A stretch of DNA of 5,860 bases from Kouleothrix aurantiaca (GTDB lineage: Bacteria; Chloroflexota; Chloroflexia; Chloroflexales; Roseiflexaceae), in NCBI GenBank assembly GCA_001399705.1, contig LJCR01000170.1:1-5860 (forward strand), given 5' to 3'. Under the pieces are notes generated by a model. That model saw only the letters and a list, made by a program, of their open reading frames with translations. It ran no database searches and was not told where the DNA came from. The number at the start of each line of letters is the position of its first letter. The stretch's first letter is position 1. The position numbers and the translations under genes were made by a program. Below, piece by piece: positions 1-5,663 of the stretch.

Positions 1-1
1 G

Positions 2-1942
2 CTGCGCGGCGAGCCGCCGCCCGAGCTGGCCAACCTGCTCGACAAAACGCAGGGCAACCCGTTCTTCATCGAAGAAGTGGTGCGCGGGCTGGTAGAAAGT
101 GGCGCGCTTGTGCGCACCGGCGAAGCGTGGCGGCTGACGCGCCCGCTGGATGACGCCAGCGTGCCCGATAGCGTCGAGGGCGTGATCACCGCGCGGCTCG
201 ACCGGCTCGACGACCGCAACCGCGATGTGCTGCAAACCGCCGCCGTGGTTGGGCGGCGTTTCCCGTTTGCAGTCCTCTCGGGCGTTGTGCAGCGCAGCCA
301 GGAACTGCCCACCCGGCTGCAAACGCTCACCGACAGCGACCTGATTGCGAACGAGGAAGCCGAGCGCGAGCTGGCCTACCTGTTCCGCCACGCCCTCACC
401 CGCGATGTCGCCTACGAGGCGATTCTGTATGCGCGCCGCCGCGACCTGCACCGGCGCGTGGCGCAGCGCATCGAGGCCGTGCACGCCGAGCGCCTGGACG
501 ACCACCTGGCGCTGCTGGCGCGGCACTACCTGCTGGCGGAAGAATGGCCGGCAGCGTTTCAGTACCACCTGCGGGCGGGGCGGCAGGCCCAGGCGCGCTA
601 CGCCAACCGCGAAGCGATTGCGCTGCTGGAGCGCGCCCTGCAGATTGCCGAAAAGCTCGACCCCGCCACGGTGCCCGACGCGCAGCGCGTGGAGCTGAAC
701 GAGCGCCTGGGCGTGGTGCATATGCTGATCGGCGAGTACGACACCGCACTCGATCGCTATGCGCTGGCGCTTGAGCGCCTGCAGCAGCTTCCCGTCGCAA
801 CCATCGACGAGCTGGTGCGGCTGCACCACCACATTGCGCGGGTGCATGGCCTGCGTGCCAACTTCGAAGTTGCGCTGGAGTGGGTTGAGCGGGCGCTGCG
901 CCTGGCGGGTGGCGTGCCAAGCCTGGAGCTGGCGCGCTGCCTCGATCTGGGCGCCGGGCTGCACCAGCGCCAGGGCCGCAACGCCAAAGCGATTGAATGG
1001 GGCGAGCAATCGCTGGCGATGGCCGAGCAGCTGGGCAGCGTGCGCCTGCAGGCGGCGGCGCTGAAACGCCTGGGCGGCACATACCGTAATTTAGGCGAGA
1101 ACACCCGCGCGCTTGAGCTGCTTGAGCGTTGCCTGAAGCTTTATACGCTCGCAAATGATCTTGGCGGCTTGGGCGATGCACATAACGACACCGCCAATGC
1201 GTGCTACCAGCTCGGCAGGCTAGCGGATTCGCGCCGCCACTACGAAGCTGGGGCCAGCATCAAGGAAGCGATTGGCGATATTTACGGGCAGGCGATGATC
1301 GCAAACAACCTGGGCGATGTGCTCAAGCTGCAGAATGATATCGACGAGGCGATTGCGCAATACCAGCGCAGCCTCGAAATCTTCGAGAAGCTTGGCTCGC
1401 TGTACGCCACCGGCGTGCTGCACATGAACCTGGGCGCGGCCTACCTGCTGCGCGGCGATACGCAGCCGGCGGAAATACGGCTGCAGCGCAGCGCGACCTT
1501 GTTCAATCAGGCCGGCGCGGAAGATTTCTTGCCCGAGCTTGAGCGCTACATGGCCGAGCTGCACCTGCAGCGCGGCGAACTGCCGAAAGCACGGCTGAGC
1601 TGCGAACTTTCGCTTGAAACGGCCCTGCGCCTGGAAGCGCGCGCCGAGGAAGGCATGACCCGCCGCCTGATGGCGCATATTCTGGTGCTGGACGGAGAGC
1701 CAGCGACGGCATGGGAAGAACTTCAGCACAGCCTGCGTATTCTGCGCGAGGCAACTGGCCCGCACGAAATTGCGCGCACGCTCGTAGCAATCGCTGACCT
1801 GGCGCCCGCGCTGGCGCGACACGACGAAGGACGGGCGGCAATAGCCGAGGCGCTGCCGGCGCTTCGCGACGTAGGTGCACAGCGCGACTTGAGTGAAGCG
1901 CTGGCAGTTGCGCGCCGCTACAACTATGAGGAGGCACAATGA
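2..1942 (+). CDS. AAA/STAND-type ATPase with C-terminal TPR array, 5' truncated
   Basis: This is a cytoplasmic signalling or scaffold ATPase whose N-terminal part (P-loop, and possibly a cyclase or kinase domain) lies upstream of the window. The frame is open from base 2, giving 646 visible residues. Residues 18-25 read GNPFFIEE, the conserved end of the ATPase core in predicted ATPases linked to class III cyclases and LuxR-type regulators. A winged-helix-like segment follows (about 26-95), then a helical arm with FRHALTRDVAYEAI and RRRDLHRRVA (about 128-155). From about 173 to the end there are ten or eleven TPR-like helical pairs, such as ANNLGDVLKLQNDIDEAIAQ. No C-terminal LuxR helix-turn-helix is present, because the protein ends in the TPRs. 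A GTG at 77 lies inside the conserved motif and is not the true start. The stop overlaps the next start (ATGA), indicating an operon with the exported protease-like gene. The ATPase/TPR class is secure; the exact role and any N-terminal catalytic domain are unknown. Confidence 0.85.
   Translation: MRGEPPPELANLLDKTQGNPFFIEEVVRGLVESGALVRTGEAWRLTRPLDDASVPDSVEGVITARLDRLDDRNRDVLQTAAVVGRRFPFAVLSGVVQRSQELPTRLQTLTDSDLIANEEAERELAYLFRHALTRDVAYEAILYARRRDLHRRVAQRIEAVHAERLDDHLALLARHYLLAEEWPAAFQYHLRAGRQAQARYANREAIALLERALQIAEKLDPATVPDAQRVELNERLGVVHMLIGEYDTALDRYALALERLQQLPVATIDELVRLHHHIARVHGLRANFEVALEWVERALRLAGGVPSLELARCLDLGAGLHQRQGRNAKAIEWGEQSLAMAEQLGSVRLQAAALKRLGGTYRNLGENTRALELLERCLKLYTLANDLGGLGDAHNDTANACYQLGRLADSRRHYEAGASIKEAIGDIYGQAMIANNLGDVLKLQNDIDEAIAQYQRSLEIFEKLGSLYATGVLHMNLGAAYLLRGDTQPAEIRLQRSATLFNQAGAEDFLPELERYMAELHLQRGELPKARLSCELSLETALRLEARAEEGMTRRLMAHILVLDGEPATAWEELQHSLRILREATGPHEIARTLVAIADLAPALARHDEGRAAIAEALPALRDVGAQRDLSEALAVARRYNYEEAQ
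1928..1934 (+). promoter_or_regulatory. Shine-Dalgarno site for the C25-like gene
   Basis: GAGGAGG lies within the last codons of the upstream ATPase/TPR gene, four bases before the ATG at 1939. Together with the ATGA stop/start overlap, it supports that ATG as the start and implies translational coupling between the two genes. Confidence 0.8.
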
Positions 1943-2052
1943 AGCCCAATCCGCGTACAATACTTTCCCGGCCCATCGTGCTTGTGCTGCTGGCGGTGCT
2001 GGCAATTTCCGGCGCGCTGCCTGGCAATCTGCAAAATCCACTGGCGCGCGCG
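1939..2052 (+). other. Signal peptide (Sec type) of the C25-like protein
   Basis: The encoded residues 1-38 have a positively charged start (K2, R6, R11), a hydrophobic stretch rich in L, V, I and A, and an A-R-A motif before Q39, matching signal peptidase I rules. There is no lipobox cysteine at the cleavage point, so a lipoprotein is unlikely. Confidence 0.8.
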
Positions 2053-5000
2053 CAGGGCACAGTTCAGGCTTGCGCCGATTTCACCAAAGAATGTGAGCTC
2101 AATAACACCATCGAAGAAGCGACGATGGTGTTTTTGGATCCACAGACCCTGACGCGCACCCTCACTGGCACGATCGACGCCGTGAACGATCAGCAGGCGC
2201 AGCGCGGCGACTGGTATAAGTTTATTGCTCACAAAGGTGGCGCATCCGTTTCGATCGCGCTGAACAACCTGCCCGCTGATTACGATATCGCGCTGCTGAA
2301 CGACCCCATGACCACCACGCTGACCGTCAGCGATGGCCTGGAACTCGATAATATTGCTGATCTCGGGCAGATCAACTCGCTCGGGCAGATCAACTCGCTC
2401 GGGCAGATCAACTCGCTTGGGCAGATCAACTCGCTCGGGCAGATCAACTCGCTCGGGCAGATCAACTCGCTCGGGCAGATCAACTCGCTCTCGACGAACC
2501 CGGGCACGCAGAGCGAGACGATCGACGCATTCCTGCCGCGCGCGGGCACATACTATATTTTCGTGTACAGCCCATCTGGCGCGTACAGCGACTCGCCCTA
2601 CCAGCTGAGCGTCAAGCTCACCGAGGGCAGCCTGATTGAGCCAAGCGTGCGCGCGATTCCGGTCACGAATTTCTCGGGGCAAGGAACGCCCGACACTGGC
2701 GTGCGCACATTGTTCATTTACAACAGCAAGGCGATAGCTGATCGGTACCCGGCTGTTTCAGGCGAAGCCGCCGCGATTAGCGCTTTGGAAGCAATTCTCG
2801 CCAACCCCAACAGCCAACTTTTGCTGCAGAGCAGCGGCAAAGTGATCGACCTGGGGGGCAATAGCCGCTTTGGCGTGCTGAATCAGACAGGCGACACAGC
2901 ACTGTTGAATAACATTCAAGCCTTGTACGACCAATGGGATGGCGACTCGGGCCAGCCGCTGCTGGCGAACGAGCTTGCGCGCCAGATCCAGTTTGTGATC
3001 AACCGCGCGCTCGACAGCTACTACCCCGCCGTCGACAATATTGTGCTGATCGGCGGCGATAACCTCATCCCGTTCTTCCGCGTGCCCGACGAAACTAAGA
3101 TCGCGAATGAATCCGAATACTTCACCCAGCTCAACAACCTGGGCGTTTTCAACAAGAATACGGGCGCGGCGAAAACCTACCTGGGCGGCAGCACGTTCTA
3201 CCGCACCATCCTGACCGACAACTACTACGCCGACCGCTTCCCGACGGCATGGCGCGGCCGTGGCCTGTACCTGCCCGAGCTGGGCATTGGCCGCCTGGTC
3301 GAAACGCCGACCGACATCTGGCGCTACCTGCAAGCCTACGAGTCATATACGGGTAGCTCTGATCCTTACGTTATCGATGCGGCCAAGCTGCCAGCTAACG
3401 TGCCGAACATGCATGCAGGTGGCGCCTTTGTCACCGGCTATGATTTTGTGAAGGACGAAGCCACCAATATTGCGAGCCTGTACCAGCAGTATGGCTTCGC
3501 GGCAAACGGCACGCTGGGCAGCACGCCCACACTCGATACTCTGATTGGCGACGGCTGGACGCAGAATAACCTGACCAACACCTGGTTCACGAGCCAGCTG
3601 CCGCAGCTCACCACGCCCTACAGCACGGTGAATACGTTCTACCACCTGATGTCGATCAATGGGCATTTCGACCATCACCAGGCCATCCCGGCCAATGGAG
3701 TGGGCGGCTTCTCGGCTCAGCGGCTTTACCAGCCGACGGTGGCGAACGGCGCGGAGCGAAACGCCTACTTCATGGACCCGAGCGGCGACACCAGCAACGC
3801 GCCATCGACCTCGCTGGCCTACTCGATCGGCTGCCACTCGGGCCTGACGGTGATCAACGGCGACATTGCGAGCAGCGCGCCCGCCTACCAGTACGACTTC
3901 CCGAGCGCCGTGCTGAAGCAGGGCGGCAACTGGATTGGCAACACCGGCTTTGGCTATGGCGACAGCGACCTGGTTGCCTATAGCGAAAAGCTGGCGGTGC
4001 TGTTTACCAAAGCAATTGGCCGCAAAATCACGAATGTCGATTTCACGTATGAAGGTGCGCCGCTCGGCGAGTCGCTGGCGCGGGCCAAGCGCGAGTACTT
4101 GCGCTTGGCCGGCCCGGGCAGCTTCGGCGTGTATGATGAAAAGGCGCTGCTGGAAATGACGCTGTACGGCCTGCCGTTCATCCGCGTCTTCGTGCCGAAC
4201 GCGACGCCGGCACCCTATATCGTAAACAATAGTGGAATATTCGACCCGCCGCCGCAGCCGGTCGACCCGCAGGCGCTGGCGTCGCTCAACTCGTCGCACC
4301 CGACCTTCACGCGCCTGATCACGCTTACGAATGTTGTGTATGGCGAACAGGTGCTGGGCGGCGACCGCGTGCCAGCAGTGAGCAGCGCCGCGATCTTCGA
4401 CAGCTTCCGCGATAGCGGGCAGGTTTCGCCGACGATCGACCTGCTGGTTGCAGCAGGTAAGCCGGTTGTGCCACTGCTGAGCTACGACATCACGCTCAAC
4501 GAGACTGAGAAGAGCTCGAACGGCGCCGACACGCGCATCCCGCAGCCGCGCGGCGTGCGCCTGCTCAGCGCGACCATGCTGCCAGAGCTGGCGGGCTACA
4601 ACCCGCACATCACCACGATCACCACCGACACAACCTTCCCGCAGCAGCAGGACGACCCGAACCTGAGCGCGCCCGGGCGCTGGCTGCCCGAGCAGCCCTT
4701 CACCTACCAGCGCAGCTCGCAGGGCGGCACGTTCACCGACCGGCTGCTAATCACGCCGGCGCAGTTCTGGGGCAGCACTGCGCGCACTGGCCGGCTGCGC
4801 CGCTTCTCGCAAATGGTGTTTGAAGTGAGCTACCTCGACCCGCAGAGCGCTACAGCCGAGACGCTTGACGACACCACCCCGCCCCAGATCAGCGATGTGT
4901 CGATCCAGCTGCCGACGGCGGGCGTGTTCCGTATCGCGGGCACGGGCAAGGTTACGATCAGCGCAGAGGTGAACGACTCGTCCAGCTCGCTGGATGTCGA

Positions 5001-5217
5001 TGCGGCGTACAGCAGCGACGGCGCGCACTGGACGCACATACGGCTTCAGCCGAATGGCAGCGGTAAATTCACCACGCAGCTGGACGCGCCAACGGGCGGC
5101 AAGAACATTGCCGTGATCGTGAGCGCAACTGACGATTCGGGCAATGTTGCAACCTACACGGCAAAGGGCTCGCTGCTGGCCTACAGCTACATGTACCTGC
5201 CCGTCACGCGGCGCTAG
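1939..5217 (+). CDS. Exported C25 (gingipain-like) peptidase with PPC domain, hexapeptide repeats and Ig-like C-terminus
   Basis: This is a probable extracytoplasmic cysteine peptidase of clan CD, 1092 residues long. Residues 1-38 form a signal peptide: basic start, hydrophobic core at about 13-27, and an A-R-A cleavage site before Q39. Residues about 45-227 resemble a bacterial pre-peptidase C-terminal (PPC) domain, with GDWYKFIA, DYDIALLND and AGTYYIFVY. It is interrupted at 142-183 by seven LGQINS hexapeptides. Residues about 250-760 resemble peptidase C25, including DNIVLIGGDNLIPFFRVPDE (366-385). The candidate catalytic dyad is His576 in INGHFDHH and Cys632 in SIGCHSG. The protein has only three cysteines: C45 and C52, which could form a disulfide just after the signal peptide, and C632, consistent with a catalytic role. 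Residues about 979-1081 look like an Ig/FN3-like sandwich, and the chain ends YMYLPVTRR. The His-Cys spacing of 56 is longer than the 33 of gingipains, so activity is inferred. Substrate is unknown. Confidence 0.75.
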   Translation: MKPNPRTILSRPIVLVLLAVLAISGALPGNLQNPLARAQGTVQACADFTKECELNNTIEEATMVFLDPQTLTRTLTGTIDAVNDQQAQRGDWYKFIAHKGGASVSIALNNLPADYDIALLNDPMTTTLTVSDGLELDNIADLGQINSLGQINSLGQINSLGQINSLGQINSLGQINSLGQINSLSTNPGTQSETIDAFLPRAGTYYIFVYSPSGAYSDSPYQLSVKLTEGSLIEPSVRAIPVTNFSGQGTPDTGVRTLFIYNSKAIADRYPAVSGEAAAISALEAILANPNSQLLLQSSGKVIDLGGNSRFGVLNQTGDTALLNNIQALYDQWDGDSGQPLLANELARQIQFVINRALDSYYPAVDNIVLIGGDNLIPFFRVPDETKIANESEYFTQLNNLGVFNKNTGAAKTYLGGSTFYRTILTDNYYADRFPTAWRGRGLYLPELGIGRLVETPTDIWRYLQAYESYTGSSDPYVIDAAKLPANVPNMHAGGAFVTGYDFVKDEATNIASLYQQYGFAANGTLGSTPTLDTLIGDGWTQNNLTNTWFTSQLPQLTTPYSTVNTFYHLMSINGHFDHHQAIPANGVGGFSAQRLYQPTVANGAERNAYFMDPSGDTSNAPSTSLAYSIGCHSGLTVINGDIASSAPAYQYDFPSAVLKQGGNWIGNTGFGYGDSDLVAYSEKLAVLFTKAIGRKITNVDFTYEGAPLGESLARAKREYLRLAGPGSFGVYDEKALLEMTLYGLPFIRVFVPNATPAPYIVNNSGIFDPPPQPVDPQALASLNSSHPTFTRLITLTNVVYGEQVLGGDRVPAVSSAAIFDSFRDSGQVSPTIDLLVAAGKPVVPLLSYDITLNETEKSSNGADTRIPQPRGVRLLSATMLPELAGYNPHITTITTDTTFPQQQDDPNLSAPGRWLPEQPFTYQRSSQGGTFTDRLLITPAQFWGSTARTGRLRRFSQMVFEVSYLDPQSATAETLDDTTPPQISDVSIQLPTAGVFRIAGTGKVTISAEVNDSSSSLDVDAAYSSDGAHWTHIRLQPNGSGKFTTQLDAPTGGKNIAVIVSATDDSGNVATYTAKGSLLAYSYMYLPVTRR
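2104..2135 (+). other. Terminator-like hairpin inside the C25-like coding region
   Basis: A perfect 10-bp inverted repeat, AACACCATCG (2104-2113) and CGATGGTGTT (2123-2132), encloses a 9-base loop and runs into TTTTT (2131-2135). The layout is that of an intrinsic terminator or attenuator but lies about 165 bases into the gene, in the codons for the start of the PPC domain. The structure is seen directly; a regulatory role is speculative, because translating ribosomes would normally disrupt it. Confidence 0.4.
2362..2487 (+). repeat. Seven tandem 18-bp repeats encoding LGQINS
   Basis: The unit CTCGGGCAGATCAACTCG is repeated seven times head to tail with no spacers. Six copies are identical; the fourth (2416-2433) differs only by a silent CTC to CTT change. 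One further CTC after the last copy could be the start of a degenerate eighth. The unit is a multiple of three, so gain or loss of copies keeps the frame and changes the protein by six residues each time. The array encodes residues 142-183 and sits in the loop between the DYDIALLND and AGTYYIFVY strands of the PPC-like domain. Confidence 0.97.
4083..4110. repeat. Perfect 10-bp inverted repeat within the C25-like gene
   Basis: GGCCAAGCGC (4083-4092) and GCGCTTGGCC (4101-4110) are perfectly complementary around an 8-base loop. No T-tract follows, so this is not an intrinsic terminator. It lies in codons for ARAKREYLRLAG downstream of the candidate catalytic cysteine. It may be fortuitous in GC-rich coding DNA; no function is claimed. 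Confidence 0.5.
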
Positions 5218-5241
5218 GCGCGGCTACTCACACTTCCAGCG

Positions 5242-5276
5242 AAGCTCGGGGGCGGCAGGGCTGCTCCCGAGCTTTT
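5242..5276 (+). terminator. Rho-independent terminator of the ATPase/C25 operon
   Basis: A perfect 9-bp stem, AAGCTCGGG (5242-5250) with CCCGAGCTT (5266-5274), begins 25 bases after the C25-like stop codon. The 15-base loop may fold further through GCA/TGC pairing. The 3' arm runs into TTTT (5273-5276) and a further T/G-rich stretch. It should end the transcript of the two upstream genes and insulate the small downstream gene. Confidence 0.8.
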
Positions 5277-5306
5277 GTGTTTGTGCCGCATGGCGCTGGC
5301 TGAATT

Positions 5307-5315
5307 TGGTATGAT
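5307..5315 (+). promoter_or_regulatory. Extended -10 promoter of the small gene
   Basis: TGG-TATGAT is an extended -10 element: TG, one base, then a hexamer with five of six matches to TATAAT. No good -35 hexamer is seen 16-18 bases upstream, which is usual for extended -10 promoters. Transcription would start near 5322, giving a leader of about 33 bases before the ATG at 5355. The position directly after the terminator fits an independent transcription unit. Confidence 0.5.
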
Positions 5316-5333
5316 ATACGCCGACTGCGTATA
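5315..5333. promoter_or_regulatory. Perfect dyad at the transcription start (candidate operator)
   Basis: TATACGC (5315-5321) and GCGTATA (5327-5333) form a perfect 7-bp inverted repeat separated by CGACT. It shares its first base with the end of the -10 hexamer and covers the predicted start of transcription. That is a typical place for a repressor to bind. It could instead fold as a small hairpin at the 5' end of the mRNA. Confidence 0.45.
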
Positions 5334-5341
5334 GCACAGCG

Positions 5342-5349
5342 AAGGAGGT
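5342..5349 (+). promoter_or_regulatory. Shine-Dalgarno site fixing the start of the small gene
   Basis: AAGGAGGT is a near-perfect ribosome binding site five bases before the ATG at 5355. It decides the start: an in-frame TTG at 5349 overlaps the site itself and cannot be the initiation codon. Confidence 0.85.
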
Positions 5350-5354
5350 TGCTC

Positions 5355-5570
5355 ATGCGCTGGCCTGCCACCGAAGAGCTGAACGCCCTGATCCGCCGCT
5401 ACTATGCCGGCGAAGCCAGATTGTGGGGCGAAATCCAGCAACATGTTGACGACGAACTGCGCCGCCGTGGCGTTCAGGTTGGCGCATATCACCTGCGCCT
5501 GCGCAGCCGGCCCGACGGCGGCTACGACGTGCAGATCGACGACGCGGAAGCGTACGCCAAGCCCGCTTGA
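5355..5570 (+). CDS. Small hypothetical protein, 71 residues
   Basis: I do not recognise the family. The protein is 71 residues, starting MRWPATEELNALIRRYYAG. It has no signal peptide, membrane segment or cysteine, so it is probably cytoplasmic. Residues about 5-40 look helical and charged, with alternating acidic and basic residues (HVDDELRRRG). Residues about 42-63 look like a two-stranded beta hairpin, AYHLRLRSR and GGYDVQIDD, around a PDGG turn. Support for a real gene is strong: an excellent ribosome binding site, a promoter-like element upstream, a terminator separating it from the operon before it, and codon use like its neighbours. The next gene starts 93 bases downstream on its own promoter, so the two are probably not one operon. 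The fold suggestion is inference from the sequence pattern. Confidence 0.8.
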   Translation: MRWPATEELNALIRRYYAGEARLWGEIQQHVDDELRRRGVQVGAYHLRLRSRPDGGYDVQIDDAEAYAKPA

Positions 5571-5594
5571 CATCTCGCCGCCCTGGAGTATTAT
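5567..5594 (+). promoter_or_regulatory. Sigma-70-type promoter of the ArsR-family gene
   Basis: TTGACA (5567-5572, a perfect -35 consensus overlapping the stop of the small gene) is followed after 16 bases by TATTAT (5589-5594, five of six matches to TATAAT). Transcription would begin near 5601, leaving a leader of about 63 bases before the ATG at 5664. TATATT at 5632-5637 is a possible alternative -10 but lacks a matching -35. Confidence 0.6.
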
Positions 5595-5606
5595 TTTATA
5601 TATCTC

Positions 5607-5638
5607 GAATATGTGAAGATTGCAATATTTGTATATTC
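5607..5638. promoter_or_regulatory. 32-bp imperfect palindrome, candidate ArsR-family operator
   Basis: The outer arms GAATAT (5607-5612) and ATATTC (5633-5638) and the central palindrome ATTGCAAT (5619-5626) share one axis of symmetry. Two more pairs (5616-5617 with 5628-5629) bring the total to 12 of 16 possible pairs. It lies in an AT-rich island just downstream of the predicted transcription start, where a bound dimeric winged-helix repressor would block elongation or initiation. Autorepression by the ArsR-family protein encoded next is the natural inference. Confidence 0.55.
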
Positions 5639-5663
5639 CAATGTATGTTGCAAGGCGGTTTTG

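Noticed and set aside
77..79. GTG as the start of the ATPase/TPR gene
   Set aside because: The frame is open to the window edge and the upstream codons encode the conserved GNPFFIEE motif, so the true start lies outside the window.
396..1181. Minus-strand open frame (261 residues) opposite the TPR region
   Set aside because: The translation is dominated by Ala, Pro and Arg, and it is a shadow of the TPR-coding frame.
2362..2487. CRISPR array or frameshifting phase-variation tract
   Set aside because: The repeats have no spacers and lie within a coding frame. The 18-bp unit cannot shift the frame, so on/off switching is not possible.
1924..2682. Minus-strand open frame carrying a VDLPER repeat
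   Set aside because: The repeat is the antisense reading of the LGQINS array. Its 18-bp unit keeps several frames open, and nothing else supports this frame.
3343..4608. Long minus-strand open frame (421 residues) opposite the C25-like gene
   Set aside because: It lies antisense to a well-supported protein with recognisable domains, and its translation is an Arg/Ala/Val-rich low-complexity product typical of antisense GC-rich codons with no domain I recognise.
5349..5351. TTG as the start of the small gene
   Set aside because: It overlaps the ribosome binding site AAGGAGGT; the ATG at 5355 has correct spacing.
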